64,000 nt of DNA from Streptomyces sp. NBC_01268 (GTDB lineage: Bacteria > Actinomycetota > Actinomycetes > Streptomycetales > Streptomycetaceae). The notes beneath the pieces were generated by a model that saw only the letters and a program-made list of their open reading frames with translations, was not told the DNA's origin and made no database searches. A program made the translations under genes and the position numbers. Each line of letters starts with the position of its first letter. Within the stretch, counting starts at the first letter, position 1. The stretch spans positions 2,790,001-2,854,000 of the forward strand of contig NZ_CP108454.1 of NCBI RefSeq assembly GCF_036240795.1, read 5' to 3'. Below are positions 35,959 through 45,068 of the stretch, piece by piece.

Positions 35959-35996
35959 GACGCGAACGGCCCTGAACGGCAGTGCGTCCCGGAGCG

Positions 35997-37196
35997 CTAG
36001 GCCGTTATCGGCCGCTGCACCCGGATCGACTGGAGCAGTCCGATCGCCACCCACACCGCGAACATCGACGAGCCGCCGTACGAGACGAACGGCAGCGGCA
36101 GTCCGGCCACCGGCATGATGCCGAGGGTCATGCCGATGTTCTCGAAGGCCTGGAAGGCGAACCAGGCGATGATGCCGGCGGCGACGACCGTGCCGTACAG
36201 CTCGGTGGTCTCGCGGGCGATCCGGCAGGCCCGCCACAGGATGACGCCGAGCAGGACGAGGATCAGTCCGGCGCCGACGAAGCCGAGCTCCTCGCCGGCG
36301 ACGGTGAAGACGAAGTCGGTCTGCTGTTCGGGCACGAACTGGCCGGTGGTCTGGGAGCCCTTGAAGAGGCCCGATCCGAGCAGTCCGCCCGAGCCGATGG
36401 CGATCCGGGCCTGGTTGGTGTTGTAGCCGACGCCGGCCGGGTCGAGGTCGGGGTTGGCGAAGGCGGCGAAGCGGTTGATCTGGTACTCGTCGAGCATGCC
36501 GAGCGTGGTGACGAGGACGGCGCCGAGGACGCCCGCGCCGATGAGGCCGAGGACCCAGCGGTTGGAGGCGCCGGAGGCGAGCAGCACGCCGAGCACGATC
36601 ACGGCCATGACCATGACCGAGCCCAGGTCCGGCATCAGCATGACGATGCCCATGGGGAGCGCGGCGAGCGCCAGCGCCTTGGCGACGGTGCCGTGGTCGG
36701 GGTGGAGCTGGTCGCCCGCGTCGACCTTCGCGGCGAGCAGCATCGCCATCACCAGGATGATCGTGATCTTCACGAACTCGCTGGGCTGGAGCGAGAAGCC
36801 GCCGCCGACGACGATCCACGCGTGCGCGCCGTTGATGGTCGCGCCGAGCGGGGTGAGGACGGCGAGGATCAGCAGGACGGACAGTCCGTAGAGGATCGGC
36901 ACGGCCCCGCGCAGGGTGCGGTGGCCGAGCCAGACCGTGCCGACCATCAGGGCGAGACCGATCCCGGTGTTCAGGACGTGCCGGAACAGGAAGTAGTACG
37001 GGTCGCCGTTGTTGAGCTCGGTGCGGCCGCGGGTGGCGGACCAGACGAGCAGCGCGCCCATCAGGGACAGTCCGAGCGCGGAGAGCAGGATCGGCCAGTC
37101 GAGCCGGCGCAGCACCGAGTCGCGGGCGGTCAGCCGGGAGAGCGTGCCGCGTTCGGGTGCGTAGCGGGAGACGGAGAAGCCGTGGGGTGCGGTCAT
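35997..37196 (-). CDS. rodA: RodA-type SEDS peptidoglycan glycosyltransferase
   Basis: The 399-residue protein has about ten transmembrane helices and SEDS landmarks: the FVKITIILVMAMLLA helix, LMPDLGSVMVM with the conserved Asp, and the C-terminal PVAGLPLPFVSYGGSSM. SEDS proteins polymerise lipid II together with a class B penicillin-binding protein, here encoded four bases upstream. In Streptomyces this gene belongs to the mre wall cluster needed for proper spore walls rather than tip growth. The N-terminal 40 residues are cytoplasmic and polar. Confidence 0.94.
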   Translation of the reverse strand: MTAPHGFSVSRYAPERGTLSRLTARDSVLRRLDWPILLSALGLSLMGALLVWSATRGRTELNNGDPYYFLFRHVLNTGIGLALMVGTVWLGHRTLRGAVPILYGLSVLLILAVLTPLGATINGAHAWIVVGGGFSLQPSEFVKITIILVMAMLLAAKVDAGDQLHPDHGTVAKALALAALPMGIVMLMPDLGSVMVMAVIVLGVLLASGASNRWVLGLIGAGVLGAVLVTTLGMLDEYQINRFAAFANPDLDPAGVGYNTNQARIAIGSGGLLGSGLFKGSQTTGQFVPEQQTDFVFTVAGEELGFVGAGLILVLLGVILWRACRIARETTELYGTVVAAGIIAWFAFQAFENIGMTLGIMPVAGLPLPFVSYGGSSMFAVWVAIGLLQSIRVQRPITA

Positions 37197-37200
37197 CGGT

Positions 37201-39462
37201 TCAGAGCCTCCCTCGGGTGGCGGGCGGGCCCGCGAGGGGATCGTCGTCCGGCTTCCTGGCCGGCACGGCGGGGTCCGCGGGGTCGGCCGGCGGGTTGCCG
37301 GTGGGCTGGTCGGCGACCTGCTTCAGCGGGTCGTCGGGGTCGATCTTCCCGGCGTCGGGGTCGTAGGGCCCGATGGCCGGGGCGTCGATGGAGCCGTCGG
37401 GCTCGATCCTCGGCAGGGCCTTCTGCGGCTGCGGCAGCAGGGCCCGCTTCAGGTCCTGCTTCCCGGCGTCGTCGAGCCCGTAGAGCGCGTCGTAGATGTT
37501 GCGCACGGCGGGGCCGGAGGCGCCGGAGCCCGTACCGCCCTGGGCGATCGTCATGACGATCGCGTAGTCCTTGGTGTACGTGGCGAACCAGGAGGTCGTC
37601 TGCTTGCCGTAGACCTCCGCGGTGCCCGTCTTGGCGTGCATCGGGATCTTGTCCTGCGGCCAGCCGCCGAAGCGCCAGGCGGCGGTGCCGCGGGTGGCGA
37701 CTCCCGCGAGGGCTTCGTCTATCAAGTCGCGGGTGTCCGCGTCGAACGGCAGCCGGCCGTGCGACTTGGGCGCGATCTGGCTGACCTTCTTGCCGTCCGC
37801 GCTGATGACGGCCTTGCCGACGGTGGGGTTCCACAGCGTGCCGCCGTTGGAGATCGCGGCGTAGATGGTGGCCATCTGGATGGGGGTGACGAGCGTGTCG
37901 CCCTGGCCGATGGAGTAGTTGACCGAGTCACCGGCGCGCATCAGGTTGCCTTCGAGGCAGTTCTCGTAGGAGAGCTGCTGGACGTAGCTGCCGCCCTTCT
38001 TGCCGTACTTGCACCACCAGTCCTTGTTGGCCTCCCAGAACTTCTGCTTCCACTGGCGGTCGGGGACGCGGCCGGTGACCTCGTTGGGGAGGTCGATGCC
38101 GGTCTCGGCGCCGAGGCCGAACTGGTGGGCGGTCTTGTAGAACCAGTCCCCCGGGTTCTTCTTCGGCTTCATCCCGCCGTCCCGCTGCCACTGCTGGTGG
38201 GCGAGGGCGTAGTAGACGGTGTCGCAGGAGACCTCGAGGGCCTGGCCGATGGTGATGGAGCCGTGGCCCTGGGACTCGAAGTTCTTGAAGACCTGGTTGC
38301 CGATGGAGTACGAGGAGGGGCACGGGTAGCGCCCGTTGAAGTCGTATCCGGCGTTGACGGCGGCGGCGCTGGAGACCACCTTGAAGATGGAGCCGGGGGC
38401 TGCCTGGCCCTGGATGGCCCGGTTCAGCAGCGGGAAGTTGGAGTCCTTGCCGGTGAGGGCGGCGTAGTCCTTGGCGGAGATGCCGCCGACCCAGGCGTTG
38501 GGGTCGTAGTCGGGCTGCGAGGCCATGGCGACGATCCGGCCGGTCTTCGCCTCCATGACGACGACGGCGCCGGCGTCGGCCTTGTAGTTCTCGCTGGTGT
38601 TCTTGTCGTACGTCTTGCGGGCCTCGACCATCGCGTTGTGCAGCTCCCACTCGGCGACCGCCTGGACGCGGGCGTCGATGGAGGTGACCACGTTGGCGCC
38701 GGGCTCGGCCGCGTCGCTCTTGGCCTGGCCGATGACCCGGCCGAGGTTGTCGACCTCGTAGCGGGTGACGCCGGCCTTGCCGCGCAGCTCCTTGTCGTAG
38801 GTGCGCTCCAGGCCGGAGCGGCCGACCTGGTCGGAGCGCAGGTACGGGGAGTCGCCGTCCTTGGCCTTCTCGATCTCGCCGTCGGTGACGGGCGAGAGGT
38901 AGCCGAGGACCTGGGAGGTGCGGGACTTGCCGGGGGCCGGGTAGCGGCGGACGGCGGCGGGTTCGGCGGTGATGCCGGGGAAGTCCTCGGCGCGCTCGCG
39001 GATCTGGAGGGCCTGCTGGGTGGTGGCCTCGTCGGTGACGGGGATCGGCTGGTAGGGCGAGCCGTTCCAGCAGGGCTTGGGGGTCTTGGAGTCGCAGAGC
39101 CGGATCTTGTTGACGACCTCGTCGGGCTTCATCCCGAGGACGCCGGCCAGCCGGGTGAGGACGGCCTTGCCGTCGTCCTTCATCTTCATCAGCTCGGTGC
39201 GCGAGGCGGAGACCACGAGGCGGGTCTCGTTGTCGGCGAGCGGGACGCCGCGGGCGTCGAGGATGGAGCCGCGGACGGCGGGCTGGACGACCTGCTGGAC
39301 GTGGTTGTTCTTGGCCTCGTCCGTGTACTCCTTGCCGTTGCGGATCTGGAGGTACCAGAGGCGTCCGCCGAGGGTGAAGAGCAGGGAGAAGACGAGGACC
39401 TGGATGACGACGAGCCGGATCTGGACGCGGGGGGTCCGCCCGGTCTCGGGGATGTTGCTCAT
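37201..39462 (-). CDS. mrdA: Penicillin-binding protein 2, class B transpeptidase
   Basis: The 753-residue protein has one membrane helix at about 15-33, a class B dimerisation region, and a transpeptidase domain with GSIFK (active Ser358, Lys361), SCD at 412-414 and KTGT at 611-614. A Cys-rich loop (DWWCKYGKKG, SYENCLEG) lies near 482-504. After about 680 there is a Pro/Asp-rich outer tail. It cross-links peptidoglycan and partners RodA, whose gene starts four bases after its stop. It follows mreD by 19 bases. Unlike tip-growth PBPs, Mre-linked PBP2 in Streptomyces works in sporulating hyphae. Confidence 0.95.
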   Translation of the reverse strand: MSNIPETGRTPRVQIRLVVIQVLVFSLLFTLGGRLWYLQIRNGKEYTDEAKNNHVQQVVQPAVRGSILDARGVPLADNETRLVVSASRTELMKMKDDGKAVLTRLAGVLGMKPDEVVNKIRLCDSKTPKPCWNGSPYQPIPVTDEATTQQALQIRERAEDFPGITAEPAAVRRYPAPGKSRTSQVLGYLSPVTDGEIEKAKDGDSPYLRSDQVGRSGLERTYDKELRGKAGVTRYEVDNLGRVIGQAKSDAAEPGANVVTSIDARVQAVAEWELHNAMVEARKTYDKNTSENYKADAGAVVVMEAKTGRIVAMASQPDYDPNAWVGGISAKDYAALTGKDSNFPLLNRAIQGQAAPGSIFKVVSSAAAVNAGYDFNGRYPCPSSYSIGNQVFKNFESQGHGSITIGQALEVSCDTVYYALAHQQWQRDGGMKPKKNPGDWFYKTAHQFGLGAETGIDLPNEVTGRVPDRQWKQKFWEANKDWWCKYGKKGGSYVQQLSYENCLEGNLMRAGDSVNYSIGQGDTLVTPIQMATIYAAISNGGTLWNPTVGKAVISADGKKVSQIAPKSHGRLPFDADTRDLIDEALAGVATRGTAAWRFGGWPQDKIPMHAKTGTAEVYGKQTTSWFATYTKDYAIVMTIAQGGTGSGASGPAVRNIYDALYGLDDAGKQDLKRALLPQPQKALPRIEPDGSIDAPAIGPYDPDAGKIDPDDPLKQVADQPTGNPPADPADPAVPARKPDDDPLAGPPATRGRL

Positions 39463-39481
39463 GCTGCCGCTGCCCCCTGGG

Positions 39482-40150
39482 TCACAGTCGCTTGACTCCC
39501 TTGATGCGTCCGGCGCGTGAGGCGCGGGTCCGGGCGGCCTTGACGCGCAGGCCGCCGCGCTGGTTGCCGATCCGCAGGCCGGTGCCGGAGGAGAGCCAGC
39601 CGGAGGAGACGTCGGCTCCGTTGGCGCCGGTGGCGTCGGCGAGCGGGTCGTTCTCGGCGCGCCGGGCCAGCGCCATGATCAGTGGCACGGTGAACGGCGC
39701 GAGGAGCAGGTCGTAGAGGGCCGCGGTGAACAGCAGGAAGCCGAGGCCCACATGGCGGGCGGCGGTGTCGCCGACGAGGGCGCCGACGCCGGCGTACAGC
39801 AGCGTGGAGCCGATGGCGGCGACGACGACCACGGCCATCGGTCCGGTCGCGGACTTCAGGCGCCCGTTCTCGGGGCGGGCGAGGCCGCAGAGGTAGCCGA
39901 CGACGCAGAGCACCAGGGCGTAGCGCCCGGCGGCGTGGTCGGCGGGCGGGGCCAGGTCGGCGAGCAGGCCGGCGGTGAAGCCGACGAGGGCGCCGGTGAC
40001 GTGCCCGTACACGAGGGCGAGGGCGACGACGGTGAGCAGGACGAGGTCCGGGACGGCGCCGGGGAGCTGGAGGCGGGCGAGGACGGAGACCTGGACGACG
40101 AGCGCGACGACGACGAGCGCGGCCGAGAGGAGGATGCGGTTGAGCTTCAC
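39482..40150 (-). CDS. mreD: Rod shape-determining protein MreD
   Basis: The 222-residue protein has five to six transmembrane helices in the first 165 residues (ILLSAALVVVALVVQVSVLA, VALALVYGHVTGALVGFTAGLLADL) and a basic cytoplasmic tail. The tail of about 55 residues is longer than usual and ends TRASRAGRIKGVKRL. The GTG start overlaps the mreC stop (GTGA). MreD links MreC to the cytoplasmic and membrane parts of the elongation machine. Confidence 0.9.
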   Translation of the reverse strand: MKLNRILLSAALVVVALVVQVSVLARLQLPGAVPDLVLLTVVALALVYGHVTGALVGFTAGLLADLAPPADHAAGRYALVLCVVGYLCGLARPENGRLKSATGPMAVVVVAAIGSTLLYAGVGALVGDTAARHVGLGFLLFTAALYDLLLAPFTVPLIMALARRAENDPLADATGANGADVSSGWLSSGTGLRIGNQRGGLRVKAARTRASRAGRIKGVKRL

Positions 40151-41199
40151 GGCGTGGCGTCCCCCTGGTCCTGCGGCTGCTGATTCGGATCGCCCTGCCC
40201 GGTGGGCTGGTCGGCGGCCTGTCCGTCGGGCTGCTGCCGGTCGGCGGGCTTCTGCTGGGCGTCGCCCTGCTGCCGGCCGGCCTGCTGTCCGTCCGGTGGC
40301 GGCGGGGTGACCGTGACGGTGACGGTCGGGGCGGGCTTGGGCTTCTGCGGCAGGACCATGTCGCGGGGGTCGCTGCGCGGGGCCTGGACGACGACGCCGA
40401 CGATGTCCAGCTTGGTGAAGCCGACGTACGGGCGGACGTAGATGTTGCGGGTGAGGCCGCCGCCCGCGGGGTCGACGCGGACGACCTCGCCGACGGGCAC
40501 GCCGGGCACGAAGGGCTTGTCGGCCTGGGAGCCGAAGGTGACGAGCCGGTCGCCCTGCTTCACCTTGGCCTTGCCGTTGAGCAGCTGGACGAGGAGCGGG
40601 CGGTCGCCCTGGCCGGTGGCGAAGCCGAGTTCGTCGGACTTCTCCATGCGGGTGCCGACGGTGAAGTCGGGGTCGTTGGCCAGCAGGACCGTGGAGGTCG
40701 AGGGGCCGACGGTGGTGACGCGGCCGACGAGGCCCGAGCCGTTGAGGACGGTCATGTCGCGGCGGATGCCGTCGCGGGCGCCGACGTCGATGGTGACGGT
40801 CCAGGAGAAGCCCTGGGCCGCTCCTATGGCGATGACCTCGGCGCCCTTGATGCCGTACTGGCCGGCGCCGGCGGTCTTCAGCATGGCGTCGAGCTCGCGC
40901 AGCCGGTTGCGGTTGCGGTCGTCGCTGCCCAGCTTGGCCTTGAGGGCGGCGTTCTCCTGCTCCAGGGCGGTGATCCGGTTGTGCCGTTCCCCTGAGTCGC
41001 GGACCGCTCCTATGGCGTTGCCGATCGGGTCGACCGCCGAGGCGACTCCGTTCTCGACGGGACCGAAGACCGCGGCCGCGGCCTGTCGGGCACCGTCGAC
41101 CGGCGACTCCTGGCCTCCTCTGATGTCCACCGTGATCAGTGCGAACGCGATGGCGATCAGCAGCACCAGGAGCAGCCGGCTCTCTCGTGTGTCCCTCAC
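40147..41199 (-). CDS. mreC: Rod shape-determining protein MreC
   Basis: The 350-residue protein has a single N-terminal membrane helix (LLLVLLIAIAFALITVDI), a coiled-coil segment (ITALEQENAALKAKLGSDD) and the double beta-barrel MreC domain. A Pro/Gln/Asp-rich C-terminal tail of about 65 residues follows (from about 285). MreC is the periplasm-facing scaffold that activates PBP2-RodA. It starts with GTG and its stop overlaps mreD. The tail contains PPPPDGQQ and repeated QQ/DP pairs of unknown use. Confidence 0.93.
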   Translation of the reverse strand: MRDTRESRLLLVLLIAIAFALITVDIRGGQESPVDGARQAAAAVFGPVENGVASAVDPIGNAIGAVRDSGERHNRITALEQENAALKAKLGSDDRNRNRLRELDAMLKTAGAGQYGIKGAEVIAIGAAQGFSWTVTIDVGARDGIRRDMTVLNGSGLVGRVTTVGPSTSTVLLANDPDFTVGTRMEKSDELGFATGQGDRPLLVQLLNGKAKVKQGDRLVTFGSQADKPFVPGVPVGEVVRVDPAGGGLTRNIYVRPYVGFTKLDIVGVVVQAPRSDPRDMVLPQKPKPAPTVTVTVTPPPPDGQQAGRQQGDAQQKPADRQQPDGQAADQPTGQGDPNQQPQDQGDATP

Positions 41200-41318
41200 G
41201 TGCGGCGGCCGTGCCCTTCCTCGATGGTTACGGGGGGTGTGACGCGCCCCCGGGCCGGGGGCCCGGGGGTTGGATGCAGTTGTCGGTGGCCCTCACGGGC
41301 CGGTCGTACGGTGCCGGG

Positions 41319-42338
41319 TCAGCGGCGCGGCTGGGCGTCGAGGACCTGCTGGAGGGCCTCGAACTCCTCGACGCACTTGCCGGAGCCGAGCGCCACCGAG
41401 TCCAGCGGGTCCTCGGCGATGTGGATCGGCATGCCGGTCTCGCGGCGCAGCCGCTCGTCGAGGCCGCGGAGCAGGGCGCCGCCTCCGGTGAGAACGATGC
41501 CGCGGTCCATGACGTCACCGGAGAGCTCCGGCGGGCACTTGTCGAGCGTGGTCTTCACGGCGTCGACGATCGCGTTCACCGGCTCCTCGATGGCCTTGCG
41601 GACCTCGGCGGCGGAGATGACCACGGTCTTGGGGAGGCCCGAGACGAGGTCACGGCCGCGGATCTCGGTGTGCTCGTCCTGGTCGAGGTCGTAGGCGGAA
41701 CCGATGGTGATCTTGATCTGCTCGGCGGTGCGCTCACCGAGGAGGAGGGAGTACTCCTTCTTGATGTGCTGGATGATCGCGTTGTCGAGCTCGTCGCCGG
41801 CGACCCGGATGGACTGTGCCGTGACGATTCCGCCGAGGGAGATGACGGCGACCTCGGTCGTGCCGCCGCCGATGTCGACGACCATGTTGCCGGTGGCCTC
41901 GTGGACCGGGAGGCCCGCGCCGATGGCGGCGGCCATGGGCTCCTCGATGATGTGCACCTGACGGGCGCCGGCCTGGGTGGAGGCCTCGATGACGGCGCGG
42001 CGCTCGACTCCGGTGATGCCGGAGGGCACGCAGACGACGACGCGGGGGCGGGCCAGGTAGCGGCGCTTGTGGATCTTGAGGATGAAGTAGCGGAGCATGC
42101 GCTCCGTGATCTCGAAGTCGGCGATCACGCCGTCCTTCAGCGGGCGGACGGCGACGATGTTGCCGGGCGTCCGGCCGATCATCTTCTTCGCCTCGGCACC
42201 CACCGCGAGGATGCCGCCGGTGTTGGTGTTGATCGCGACGACGGACGGCTCGTTCAGAACGATGCCGCGACCCCTGACGTACACCAGCGTGTTGGCGGTC
42301 CCGAGGTCGACAGCCATGTCACGGCCGATGAACGACAT
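41319..42338 (-). CDS. mreB: Actin-like protein MreB
   Basis: The 339-residue protein has the phosphate-1 motif [22 protein letters not shown], the phosphate-2 motif [20 protein letters not shown], and the adenosine segment [16 protein letters not shown]. The frame is open to 42359 (MGNKGNS), but the ATG at 42338 ([13 protein letters not shown]) has AAGGGGA at good spacing. MreB filaments position wall synthesis; in Streptomyces they act mainly in spores and aerial hyphae. A 291-bp upstream region, the longest gap in the window, holds TACGAT (42455-42450) and other weak -10 candidates; multiple promoters are known for mreB in Streptomyces. Confidence 0.96.
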   Translation of the reverse strand: MSFIGRDMAVDLGTANTLVYVRGRGIVLNEPSVVAINTNTGGILAVGAEAKKMIGRTPGNIVAVRPLKDGVIADFEITERMLRYFILKIHKRRYLARPRVVVCVPSGITGVERRAVIEASTQAGARQVHIIEEPMAAAIGAGLPVHEATGNMVVDIGGGTTEVAVISLGGIVTAQSIRVAGDELDNAIIQHIKKEYSLLLGERTAEQIKITIGSAYDLDQDEHTEIRGRDLVSGLPKTVVISAAEVRKAIEEPVNAIVDAVKTTLDKCPPELSGDVMDRGIVLTGGGALLRGLDERLRRETGMPIHIAEDPLDSVALGSGKCVEEFEALQQVLDAQPRR

Positions 42339-42557
42339 TGAGTTCCCCTTGTTTCCCATGAGGATGCGTCGGGCCTTCCCTAGCGGAGCGTTGACGGCTT
42401 CTCAGGTCGGCGAGGTAGTGGCTGAGGAGGGTACGGCGTGGAGTTTTCCATCGTAGTGCCGCCCGCCCGGATACCGCGCGGCGGACCGCCTCTGCCCACC
42501 TCTGTATAGGTGACGGTAGGACGCGGCGATCCGTTCCCGGGATTGGCGTTCATATGC

Positions 42558-42590
42558 CTGGGGGCGACCGAATTCCTTCGGTCGCCCCAG
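42558..42590 (-). terminator. Hairpin terminator of ndk
   Basis: CTGGGGGCGACCGAA pairs with TTCGGTCGCCCCAG around a TTCC loop with one bulged G, 40 bases after the ndk stop. Confidence 0.8.
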
Positions 42591-42629
42591 GGCGTGGCGC
42601 TGATCGGCTGACGAGGGCTCAGCCGCAGG

Positions 42630-43043
42630 TCAGACGAGACCGGGGAAGAAGATCTTCAGCTCGCGGTCGGCGGACTCCTCGGAGTCCGAGGCGTGGATCA
42701 GGTTCTCGCGCACGATCGTGCCGAAGTCGCCACGGATGGAGCCGGGGGCGGCGGCGATCGGGTCGGTCGGGCCGGCCAGGGTGCGCAGGCCCTCGATGAC
42801 CCGCTCGCCCTCGACGACCAGCGCGACGACCGGGCCGGAGGACATGAAGCCCATCAGCGGCTCGTAGAAGGGCTTGCCCTTGTGCTCGCCGTAGTGCAGC
42901 TCCAGGGTGTCCTGGTCCAGCTCGCGCATCTCCAGGGCCGCGAGGGTCCAGCCGGCCTTCCGCTCGATGCGGCCGATGATCTCGCCGACCAGGCCACGGC
43001 GGACGGCGTCGGGCTTCAGCAGGACGAGCGTGCGCTGGCTCAC
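42630..43043 (-). CDS. ndk: Nucleoside diphosphate kinase
   Basis: The 137-residue enzyme has VLLKPDAVRRGLVGEI, the PGSIRGDFG loop and the phospho-acceptor His in NLIHASDS. It equilibrates nucleoside triphosphates through a phosphohistidine. It starts with GTG, with GAAGGAG seven bases upstream. It follows DUF4233 and folC on the same strand with a 64-base gap. Confidence 0.98.
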   Translation of the reverse strand: MSQRTLVLLKPDAVRRGLVGEIIGRIERKAGWTLAALEMRELDQDTLELHYGEHKGKPFYEPLMGFMSSGPVVALVVEGERVIEGLRTLAGPTDPIAAAPGSIRGDFGTIVRENLIHASDSEESADRELKIFFPGLV

Positions 43044-43107
43044 GGGGGAACTCCTTCGGAAAAACGGTGTGCGGGCCTTGAGGCTACAGGGCCCGCACCG
43101 GCCGCGA

Positions 43108-43464
43108 TCACGCAGCGTCAGGCCCTGCGGAGCCTTCGGCGGCGGCCCAGCCCGCCTTGATCCCGTCGATCTTCCGGCCGTAGTGCACCGAGGCCCACCA
43201 CAGCACGGCGAACACCGCGCCGAGGAAGAACATGACCGGCACCACGAAGCCGCTGGCGATCAGGCCCGCCTGGAGAACCCACCCCATCTGCACGCCGCCC
43301 GGACGGGTGATCATCCCGCACAGCAGCACCGAGAGGACCATGGCGATCCCGCAGACCGTCCAGACCGCGGACATCTCCAGGGAGTCGTCCTTCATGGCGA
43401 CCAGACCGGCGAAGCCGATCACGAAGAACTCGCCGATCAGCGTCGAGGAACAGAGCACGCGCAT
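43108..43464 (-). CDS. DUF4233-family membrane protein
   Basis: The 118-residue protein has three to four transmembrane helices (LIGEFFVIGFAGLVAM, AVWTVCGIAMVLSVLLCGM, LQAGLIASGFVVPVMFFLGAVFAVLWW) and a short polar tail. In actinobacteria this family stands between folC and ndk, as here. Three bases separate it from the folC stop, so it is co-transcribed with folC. Function is unknown. Confidence 0.9.
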   Translation of the reverse strand: MRVLCSSTLIGEFFVIGFAGLVAMKDDSLEMSAVWTVCGIAMVLSVLLCGMITRPGGVQMGWVLQAGLIASGFVVPVMFFLGAVFAVLWWASVHYGRKIDGIKAGWAAAEGSAGPDAA

Positions 43465-43467
43465 CGG

Positions 43468-44967
43468 TCAGCCCCGCTTCAGCAGCAGTCGGGCGTCGCC
43501 GACCGTGAAGATCGAACCGGTCACGAGGACACCCGCGCCCGCGTACTCGTCCTGCTCCTCGGCGAGGGTGATCGCCGCCTCCAGGGCGTCGTCGAGCCGC
43601 GGCTCGACGACCACCCGGTCCTCGCCGAAGACCTCGACCGCGATGGCGGCCAGCGCGTCGACGTCGGTGGCCCGGGGGTTGGAGTTCGCCGTGACCACGA
43701 TCTCGGCGAAGATCGGCTCGAAGGCCTCCAGGAGGCCGCGGGCGTCCTTGTCCCCGCTGGTGGAGACGACGCCGATCAGCCGGGAGAAGCCGAAGGACTC
43801 CGTGATGCCGTCGGCGGTGGCCCGCGCGCCGTGCGGGTTGTGCGCGGCGTCCAGGATGACCGTCGGCGAGGAGCGCACGACCTCCAGGCGGCCCGGCGAG
43901 GCCACCTGGGCGAAGGCCCGGCGGACCGTGTCGAGGTCCAGGGTGCGGGCGTGCTCCGAGCCGATGCCGAAGAAGGCCTCGACCGCGGCGAGCGCCACGG
44001 CCGCGTTGTGCGCCTGGTGCGCGCCGTACAGCGGCAGGAAGACGCCGTCGTACTCGCCGCCCAGACCGCGCAGGGTCAGCAGCTGGCCGCCGACCGCCAC
44101 CTCGCGGGAGGCGATGCCGAACTCCATGCCCTCGCGGGCCACGGTCGCGTCGACCTCGACGGCCTTCTTCAGGAGCACCTGGGCCGCGTCGACCGGCTGC
44201 TGCGCCAGGATGACCGTGGCGTCCGCCTTGATGATCCCGGACTTCTCGCCGGCGATCGCGCCCGTGGTGTCGCCGAGCCGGTCCGTGTGGTCCAGGTCGA
44301 TCGGGGTGACGACGGCGACGGAGCCGTCGATCACGTTGGTGGCGTCCCAGGTGCCGCCCATGCCGACCTCGACGACGGCCACGTCGACCGGCGCGTCGGC
44401 GAAGGCCGCGTACGCCATGCCGGTGAGCACCTCGAAGAAGGAGAGCCGGTACTCCTCGCGGGCGTCGACCAGCTCCACGTACGGCTTGATGTCCTGGTAC
44501 GTCTCGACGAAGCGCTCGGCCTCGATCGGGGCGCCGTCCAGGCTGATCCGCTCGGTGATGCTCTGCACGTGCGGCGAGGTGTACCGCCCGGTGCGCAGGT
44601 CGAAGGCGCCGAGCAGGGCCTCGATCATGCGGGCGGTGGAGGTCTTGCCGTTGGTGCCGGTGATGTGGATCGAGGGGTAGGCGCGCTGCGGCTCGCCGAG
44701 CACGTCCATGAGGGCCGCGATCCGCGTGACCGACGGCTCCAGTTTGGTCTCGCCCCAGCGGGTCGAGAGCTCGGTCTCCACCTCGCGCAGTGCCTTGTCG
44801 ACCTCGGGGTCGAGCGGGCGGGTCGGGACCGGGTCACCCTGCGGCGGGCCGGCCATGGCGCGCAGGGTGCGGCTGCCGGCCTCGATCACCGCCAGGTCGG
44901 GATCCCGGTCGGTTTCGGTGTCGACGATCTCGTCGAACTGGTCGCTGCGGTCGCTCGGCTCACTCAC
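43468..44967 (-). CDS. folC: Dihydrofolate synthase / folylpolyglutamate synthase
   Basis: The 499-residue Mur-ligase-type enzyme has the P-loop ITGTNGKTSTARM, TSPHVQSITERI, VEVGMGGTWDATNV and the C-terminal DAAHNPHGARA. It adds glutamate to dihydropteroate and folates. The first 70 residues are an acidic extension common in actinobacteria. The GTG at 44967 is chosen because TAGACT ends seven bases upstream, the leaderless pattern; GAGGGG is too close to act normally. It is divergent from the second mreB-like gene. Confidence 0.93.
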   Translation of the reverse strand: MSEPSDRSDQFDEIVDTETDRDPDLAVIEAGSRTLRAMAGPPQGDPVPTRPLDPEVDKALREVETELSTRWGETKLEPSVTRIAALMDVLGEPQRAYPSIHITGTNGKTSTARMIEALLGAFDLRTGRYTSPHVQSITERISLDGAPIEAERFVETYQDIKPYVELVDAREEYRLSFFEVLTGMAYAAFADAPVDVAVVEVGMGGTWDATNVIDGSVAVVTPIDLDHTDRLGDTTGAIAGEKSGIIKADATVILAQQPVDAAQVLLKKAVEVDATVAREGMEFGIASREVAVGGQLLTLRGLGGEYDGVFLPLYGAHQAHNAAVALAAVEAFFGIGSEHARTLDLDTVRRAFAQVASPGRLEVVRSSPTVILDAAHNPHGARATADGITESFGFSRLIGVVSTSGDKDARGLLEAFEPIFAEIVVTANSNPRATDVDALAAIAVEVFGEDRVVVEPRLDDALEAAITLAEEQDEYAGAGVLVTGSIFTVGDARLLLKRG

Positions 44968-44974
44968 GCCCCTC

Positions 44975-44980
44975 AGTCTA
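44975..44980 (-). promoter_or_regulatory. Leaderless -10 hexamer of folC
   Basis: TAGACT on the minus strand ends seven bases before the GTG at 44967. Confidence 0.5.
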
Positions 44981-45068
44981 CGGAGGGGGGCCGACAGGAC
45001 GTTGGACCCACCCCATTCAGGACCTTCGGCCCGCCGCCCGCCCGGCCCGCCGGGCAAACTTGGCGATC

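Noticed and set aside
43468..45057. Longer folC start at 45057
   Set aside because: The extra 30 residues run into the divergent promoter region; the GTG at 44967 has a -10 at leaderless spacing.
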